Source: Erythrobacter sp. 3-20A1M
Lineage (GTDB): Bacteria; Pseudomonadota; Alphaproteobacteria; Sphingomonadales; Sphingomonadaceae
Assembly: GCF_018636735.1 (NCBI RefSeq)
Contig: NZ_CP045200.1
Span: forward strand, 2,882,001-2,946,000
DNA: 64,000 nt
Direction of reading: 5' to 3'
In this document: positions 60,209-64,000 of the stretch, one piece after another
Layout of the letters: every line of letters begins with the position of its first letter
Numbering within the stretch: the first letter of the stretch is position 1
Program-made: the position numbers and the translations under genes
Notes under the pieces: model-generated
The model's input: the letters and a program-made list of their open reading frames with translations, nothing else
Database searches by the model: none
Told to the model about the DNA's origin: nothing

Positions 60209-60877
60209 TCAGTCGTCGTCGGTGGGGTAGGACCCGGTGGCCGCGAAATGCACCATCTCCGCCACATTGGTGGCGTGGTCGCCGATACGTTCCAGATTGC
60301 GCGCGATGAAGAGCAGCTGCGCAGCGCTCGAAATGGTGGAAGGGTTCTCCACCATGTGACTGACAAGGTTGCGGAATATGCTGTTGTAGAAGGCGTCGAC
60401 CTTCTCGTCCGCCTTGATGACTTCGCGCGCCAGCTCGGGATCGCGGGCCGCGTAGGCGGAAAGCACGTCGTGGACCATCTCGATCGCGAGTTCCGCCATG
60501 GCGGGAAGCAGCGTCAGGGGCTCGAAGTGCGTCCGGCCTTCAATGCGACCGACGCGCTTGGCGATGTTCTTCGCATAATCGCCGATCCGCTCCACCACGC
60601 CCGCGATCTTCAGCGCCGCGATGACTTCGCGCAGATCGTCCGCCATCGGCGCGCGCAGCGCGATGATGCGAACGGCCATCCGGTCGACATCCGCTTCCAG
60701 TGCGTCCAGTTTCTTATCGCCGGCCACGACCCGGTGGCCCAGCTCCTCGTCTCCGTTGACGAGCGCATCGAGCGCCTGCTGCGTAGCCAATTCGGCGAGG
60801 CCGCCCATCTGCGTGATGAGCCCGCGCAGCCGCGTGATATCCTCGTCGAAGGATTTGACCGTGTGTTCGGTGCTCAT
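60209..60877 (-). CDS. phoU: Phosphate signalling protein PhoU
   Basis: The 222-residue all-helical protein has the PhoU repeats: two three-helix bundles with metal-binding E/D-x3-D motifs (D-x-x-V-N-G-D-E in the first, I-K-A-D-E-K-V-D in the second) and the [10 protein letters not shown] and [10 protein letters not shown] sections. It links the Pst transporter to the PhoR/PhoB pair and limits phosphate uptake. Its start overlaps the pstB stop (ATGA). Confidence 0.95.
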   Translation of the reverse strand: MSTEHTVKSFDEDITRLRGLITQMGGLAELATQQALDALVNGDEELGHRVVAGDKKLDALEADVDRMAVRIIALRAPMADDLREVIAALKIAGVVERIGDYAKNIAKRVGRIEGRTHFEPLTLLPAMAELAIEMVHDVLSAYAARDPELAREVIKADEKVDAFYNSIFRNLVSHMVENPSTISSAAQLLFIARNLERIGDHATNVAEMVHFAATGSYPTDDD

Positions 60878-61662
60878 CCGTACCGTCCCGTAATATAGTC
60901 CTTGGTCCGCTCTTCGAGCGGATTGGTGAATATGTCACTAGTGCGACCATATTCCACCATCTTTCCCAAGTGGAAAAAGGCGGTTCGCTGCGAAACGCGC
61001 GCCGCCTGCTGCATGGAATGCGTCACGATCACGATTGCGTAACGCCCCGTCAGGTCGGCGATCAGTTCCTCCACGCGCGCGGTCGCGATCGGATCGAGTG
61101 CAGAGCACGGCTCATCCATCAGGATAACCTCGGGATCGACCGCGATCGCGCGGGCGATGCACAGCCGCTGTTGCTGCCCGCCCGATAGCGCGGTGCCGGA
61201 TTCGCCGAGACGATCCTTTACCTCGTTCCACAGGCCGGCGCGTTGCAGCGAGCGCTCTACGATCGCGTCGAGGTCGGACTTGCTCTCCGCGAGGCCATGG
61301 ATCTTGGGGCCGTAGGCGATGTTCTCGTAGATCGATTTGGGGAAGGGATTGGGCTTTTGGAACACCATGCCCACCCGCGCGCGCAGCTGCACGACGTCCA
61401 TCTTCGTGCGGTAGATATCCTCGCCGTCCAGCTCGATACATCCCTCCACCCTGGCGGAGGGAATGGTGTCGTTCATGCGATTGAGCGAGCGCAGGAAAGT
61501 CGACTTACCGCACCCGGACGGGCCGATGAACGCGGTGACGTATTCGGTCGGAATATCGATCGAGACCGAATCGATCGCCTGCTTCTCGCCGTAATAGACG
61601 TCGACGTCGCGGGTGCGGATCTTGGCCTCGAGCGGCTCGAGATTGTCGTGGACTAGGGTCAC
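60874..61662 (-). CDS. pstB: Phosphate ABC transporter ATP-binding protein PstB
   Basis: From GTG 61662, which overlaps the pstA stop (GTGA), the protein has 262 residues; the longer frame to 61725 would run into pstA. ABC motifs are all present: G-P-S-G-C-G-K-S-T (Walker A), Q-K-P-N-P-F-P (Q-loop), L-S-G-G-Q-Q-Q-R-L (signature), [12 protein letters not shown] (Walker B) and V-T-H-S-M. The S-x-Y-x-N-I-A-Y-G-P-K segment is typical of PstB. Confidence 0.96.
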   Translation of the reverse strand: MTLVHDNLEPLEAKIRTRDVDVYYGEKQAIDSVSIDIPTEYVTAFIGPSGCGKSTFLRSLNRMNDTIPSARVEGCIELDGEDIYRTKMDVVQLRARVGMVFQKPNPFPKSIYENIAYGPKIHGLAESKSDLDAIVERSLQRAGLWNEVKDRLGESGTALSGGQQQRLCIARAIAVDPEVILMDEPCSALDPIATARVEELIADLTGRYAIVIVTHSMQQAARVSQRTAFFHLGKMVEYGRTSDIFTNPLEERTKDYITGRYG

Positions 61663-62924
61663 CAGGTCTTCTCGAATTTGTTGCGGAGGTAAATGGCGAG
61701 GCCGTTCATCAGGAGGAGGACGCACAGCAGCACGATGATCGCGGCGCTGGTTCGGGCGACGAAGCCCGTGTCGATTTCATCGGACCACAGGAAGATCTGT
61801 ACCGGAAGCACGGTGGCCGGGGAAGTGAAACCATCGGGCGGCGTCGCGACGAAGGCGCGCATCCCGATCATCAGCAGGGGCGCGGTCTCGCCCAGTGCGC
61901 GCGCCATGCCGATGATGGTGCCGGTCAGAATGCCGGGCAGGGCGAGCGGCAGGACATGGTGGAACACCACCTGCATCCGCGACGCGCCGATCGCGAGCGC
62001 CCCGTCGCGAATGGACGGTGGCACCGCCTTGATCGCGTTACGGCCCGAGATGACGATCACCGGCATGGTCATCAGAGCCAGGGTCATGCCCCCGATCAGC
62101 GGGGCCGAGCGCATGTTCGGAAAGATGAACAGGAAGACCGAAAGGCCGAGCAGGCCGAAGATGATCGACGGCACCGCGGCCAGATTGTTGATCGAAACCT
62201 CTATGATGTCGGTCCAGCGGTTCTTTGGCGCATATTCCTCGAGATAGAGGGCGGAGAGGACGCCGACAGGAAACGCCAGAGCCAATGTGACGATCATCGT
62301 CAGGATGGAGCCCTTCAATGCGCCCCAGATACCCACCTGCTGCGGATCGGTCGCGTCCGAACGGGTAAGGAACCCGCCGTCGAACCGCTCCGACAGCAGC
62401 CCCTGGCTTTCCAGTCGATCCGCCAGTGCGCGCATCTCCGGAGAACCTTCGCCCGTCATCGCTTCGGCGAGGTCGCCATTGGCCGGCAGCCACACGGAGG
62501 TGGTGCGCTGCAGCAGCTCGGGATCGTCGACGATGTTGTTCGCCACCTCGCGCCAGGCATCCGAGCTTAGCTGCGCGGCGCCCTGCTCACCCAGCGATTG
62601 CACGGCGGCCGCTTCCACGATCTGCGGCAGGCCCTGCAACTCCAGCAACTGCACGGCACCAGGTTGCTGGAGCGTGCGCGCATCGGCGGCGAGGCCGGAG
62701 CTCGCGAAATCGATCGAAACCTCCAGCTCGGCGCGCTGGAAGCCGCTCGCCCCCTTGTAGATCATGTTGCCCAGCAGCAGGCCGAGCACCAAGATCGAGA
62801 ACAGGATGGCGGCGAGGCCGAACCATTTGAAGCGACGTTCCGCGGCGTAGCGGCGCTTCAGCCGGTTCTCGAACGCGGCGCTGCGGGTCGGTGCTCGTGG
62901 CGGCGGGGCGGTGGTGCTACTCAT
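61659..62924 (-). CDS. pstA: Phosphate ABC transporter permease PstA
   Basis: The 421-residue permease from ATG 62924 has an N-terminal membrane helix (about 37-57), a large periplasmic insertion (about 60-200) not found in short PstA proteins such as E. coli's, and then the usual permease core with [23 protein letters not shown] and the EAA-like loop [20 protein letters not shown]. The long form is common in alphaproteobacteria. It overlaps pstC by 8 bases. Confidence 0.94.
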   Translation of the reverse strand: MSSTTAPPPRAPTRSAAFENRLKRRYAAERRFKWFGLAAILFSILVLGLLLGNMIYKGASGFQRAELEVSIDFASSGLAADARTLQQPGAVQLLELQGLPQIVEAAAVQSLGEQGAAQLSSDAWREVANNIVDDPELLQRTTSVWLPANGDLAEAMTGEGSPEMRALADRLESQGLLSERFDGGFLTRSDATDPQQVGIWGALKGSILTMIVTLALAFPVGVLSALYLEEYAPKNRWTDIIEVSINNLAAVPSIIFGLLGLSVFLFIFPNMRSAPLIGGMTLALMTMPVIVISGRNAIKAVPPSIRDGALAIGASRMQVVFHHVLPLALPGILTGTIIGMARALGETAPLLMIGMRAFVATPPDGFTSPATVLPVQIFLWSDEIDTGFVARTSAAIIVLLCVLLLMNGLAIYLRNKFEKTW

Positions 62925-64000
62925 ACGCCTCCCGGAAGCGCTTGACGACGCGCAGTGCAATGAAATTGAGCGCCAGCGTCACCATGAACAGGACGAAGCC
63001 GAGCGCGAAGGCGCTGAGCGTGGCGGGATGGTCGAAGCTGGCCTCGCCGGTCAGCAGGGCGACGATCTGGACCGTGACGGTGGTCATCGCTTCCAGCGGA
63101 TTGCCGGTCAGGTTGGCGGCGGTGGACGCAGCCATCACCACGATCATCGTCTCCCCGATGGCGCGGCTCACCGCCAGCATCACGCCCGCGACGATGCCCG
63201 GAAGGGCGGCGGGGATGAGAACGCGCTTGATGGTTTCGGACTTGGTCGCGCCCATCGCCAGACTGCCGTCGCGCATCGCGCCGGGAACCGCGGCGATGCT
63301 GTCGTCCGCCATGGAGGAAACGAACGGGATGATCATCACACCCATCACGAGCCCCGCCGCGAGCGCACTCTCGCTCGAAGCATTCGCGATGCCGACCGCC
63401 TGCGCCCCGTCGCGAATGAGCGGGGCGACCGTCAGCGCGGCGAAATAGCCGTAGACCACCGTGGGCACGCCCGCGAGTATTTCGAGCGCGGGTTTGAGCC
63501 ATCTGCGCCAAGTGGAGCTGGCATATTGGGTCAAATATATCGCGCTCATCAGGCCGAGCGGAATGGCGACTATCATCGCTATTATCGCGCCTATGAAGAT
63601 TGTGCCCCAAAATAGCGGGATCGCGCCGAAACGGTCGGGCTGGGTGGCGGAAATCGAGGCCATCGGGTCGGGTGCCCATTGGGTTCCGAACAGGAAATCG
63701 ATCGGGGAAACCATCCCGAAGAAACGCACCGTTTCAAACACCAGGCTGACGAGAATGCCGAAGGTCGTGAGGATCGCCACCAGCGAGGCGAGCAGCAAGA
63801 CCAGCATCACGGTCCGTTCCACCCGAACGCGCGCCTGGAAGCGCGGGTTGAGCCGGGTCCACGCCCACAGCCCGCATATCACTGCGATCGCGAGCGCGAG
63901 GAGGACGCCGGCCGTGCCGTAGAACTGAATCGCTTCCCGAAACGGTTGAACCAGCGCCTGCGCATCGGGGTTGAACACCGCCCGCGAATTGCCGGTAGCC
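62917..64000 (-). CDS. pstC: Phosphate ABC transporter permease PstC (5' end outside window)
   Basis: The frame is open to the window edge; a GTG at 63978 is internal rather than the likely start, because coding sequence continues upstream (A-T-G-N-S-R-A before it). The visible 361 residues contain an N-terminal hydrophobic helix, F-F-G-M-V-S-P-I-D-F-L-F-G-T-Q-W, permease helices, the A-G-V-P-T-V-V-Y-G-Y section and the EAA-like loop G-A-T-K-S-E-T-I-K-R-V-L-I-P-A-A-L-P-G-I. It pairs with PstA as the transmembrane channel for phosphate. The operon promoter and its Pho box would lie beyond the window. Confidence 0.94.
   Translation of the reverse strand, partial: ATGNSRAVFNPDAQALVQPFREAIQFYGTAGVLLALAIAVICGLWAWTRLNPRFQARVRVERTVMLVLLLASLVAILTTFGILVSLVFETVRFFGMVSPIDFLFGTQWAPDPMASISATQPDRFGAIPLFWGTIFIGAIIAMIVAIPLGLMSAIYLTQYASSTWRRWLKPALEILAGVPTVVYGYFAALTVAPLIRDGAQAVGIANASSESALAAGLVMGVMIIPFVSSMADDSIAAVPGAMRDGSLAMGATKSETIKRVLIPAALPGIVAGVMLAVSRAIGETMIVVMAASTAANLTGNPLEAMTTVTVQIVALLTGEASFDHPATLSAFALGFVLFMVTLALNFIALRVVKRFREAYE

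Overview
The window looks like a high-GC alphaproteobacterial chromosome, most likely Sphingomonadales (Erythrobacteraceae or Sphingomonadaceae). This rests on the XrtA/PEP-CTERM regulators PrsK/PrsR, a DUF2842 protein next to a 5-formyl-THF cyclo-ligase, the ImuA/ImuB/DnaE2 mutasome with GAAC-N7-GAAC (alphaproteobacterial LexA) boxes, a ScfR-type regulator divergent from isocitrate lyase, and a branched-chain 2-oxoacid dehydrogenase operon. No species can be named from sequence reading alone.

Region 1 (1-13.7 kb) is accessory DNA anchored on a tRNA-Pro(CGG) gene at 13640-13716. A perfect 47-bp copy of the tRNA 3' part (anticodon loop to CCA) lies at 11380-11426. Left of that copy is an integrative and probably mobilizable element. 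It carries a ParA-like tail with two partner genes (one frameshifted), a small PD-(D/E)XK-like protein, a MobV relaxase, a MucR-like regulator, a complete EcoRII-type restriction-modification system with Vsr repair endonuclease, small hypothetical genes, a tRNA-Lys 3' remnant and a DUF6538-type tyrosine integrase. Between the two 47-bp copies is a separate 2.2-kb cassette. It holds one reverse transcriptase and a 768-bp non-coding leader containing two identical 129-bp direct repeats 353 bp apart, with a 22-bp palindrome beside the outer repeat. This cassette is the best candidate for an undescribed or poorly described (defence-type) retro-system.

Region 2 (13.8-33.3 kb) is core metabolism: thyA; branched-chain dehydrogenase E1 alpha, E1 beta and E2; tRNA-Asp; a Fpg/Nei glycosylase; DUF2842, 5-FCL, a probable 6S RNA and zapA; the central carbon run tkt-gap-pgk-thioesterase; a flavodoxin-like reductase, class I aldolase and thiE; an L,D-transpeptidase and an M23 peptidase; efp and suhB; and tRNA-Leu.

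Region 3 (33.3-48.3 kb) holds an SLC13-type transporter with an apparent 1-nt frameshift, aceA with its divergent ScfR-like regulator, a sugar-transferase remnant followed by prsK-prsR, a bile-acid-symporter-like protein, a DUF475/TerC-like membrane protein, panB, an amino-acid permease and a PNPOx-fold protein.

Region 4 (48.3-58.7 kb) is a DNA-damage block: imuA-imuB behind one LexA-type box, then a radical SAM DNA repair-type protein and a DUF4130-UdgX fusion behind a second box, then dnaE2. A membrane protein and a winged-helix gene sit between the two parts.

Region 5 (58.7-64 kb) has an extensin-like protein, then the phosphate operon on the minus strand: pstC (cut by the window edge), pstA, pstB, phoU, phoB.
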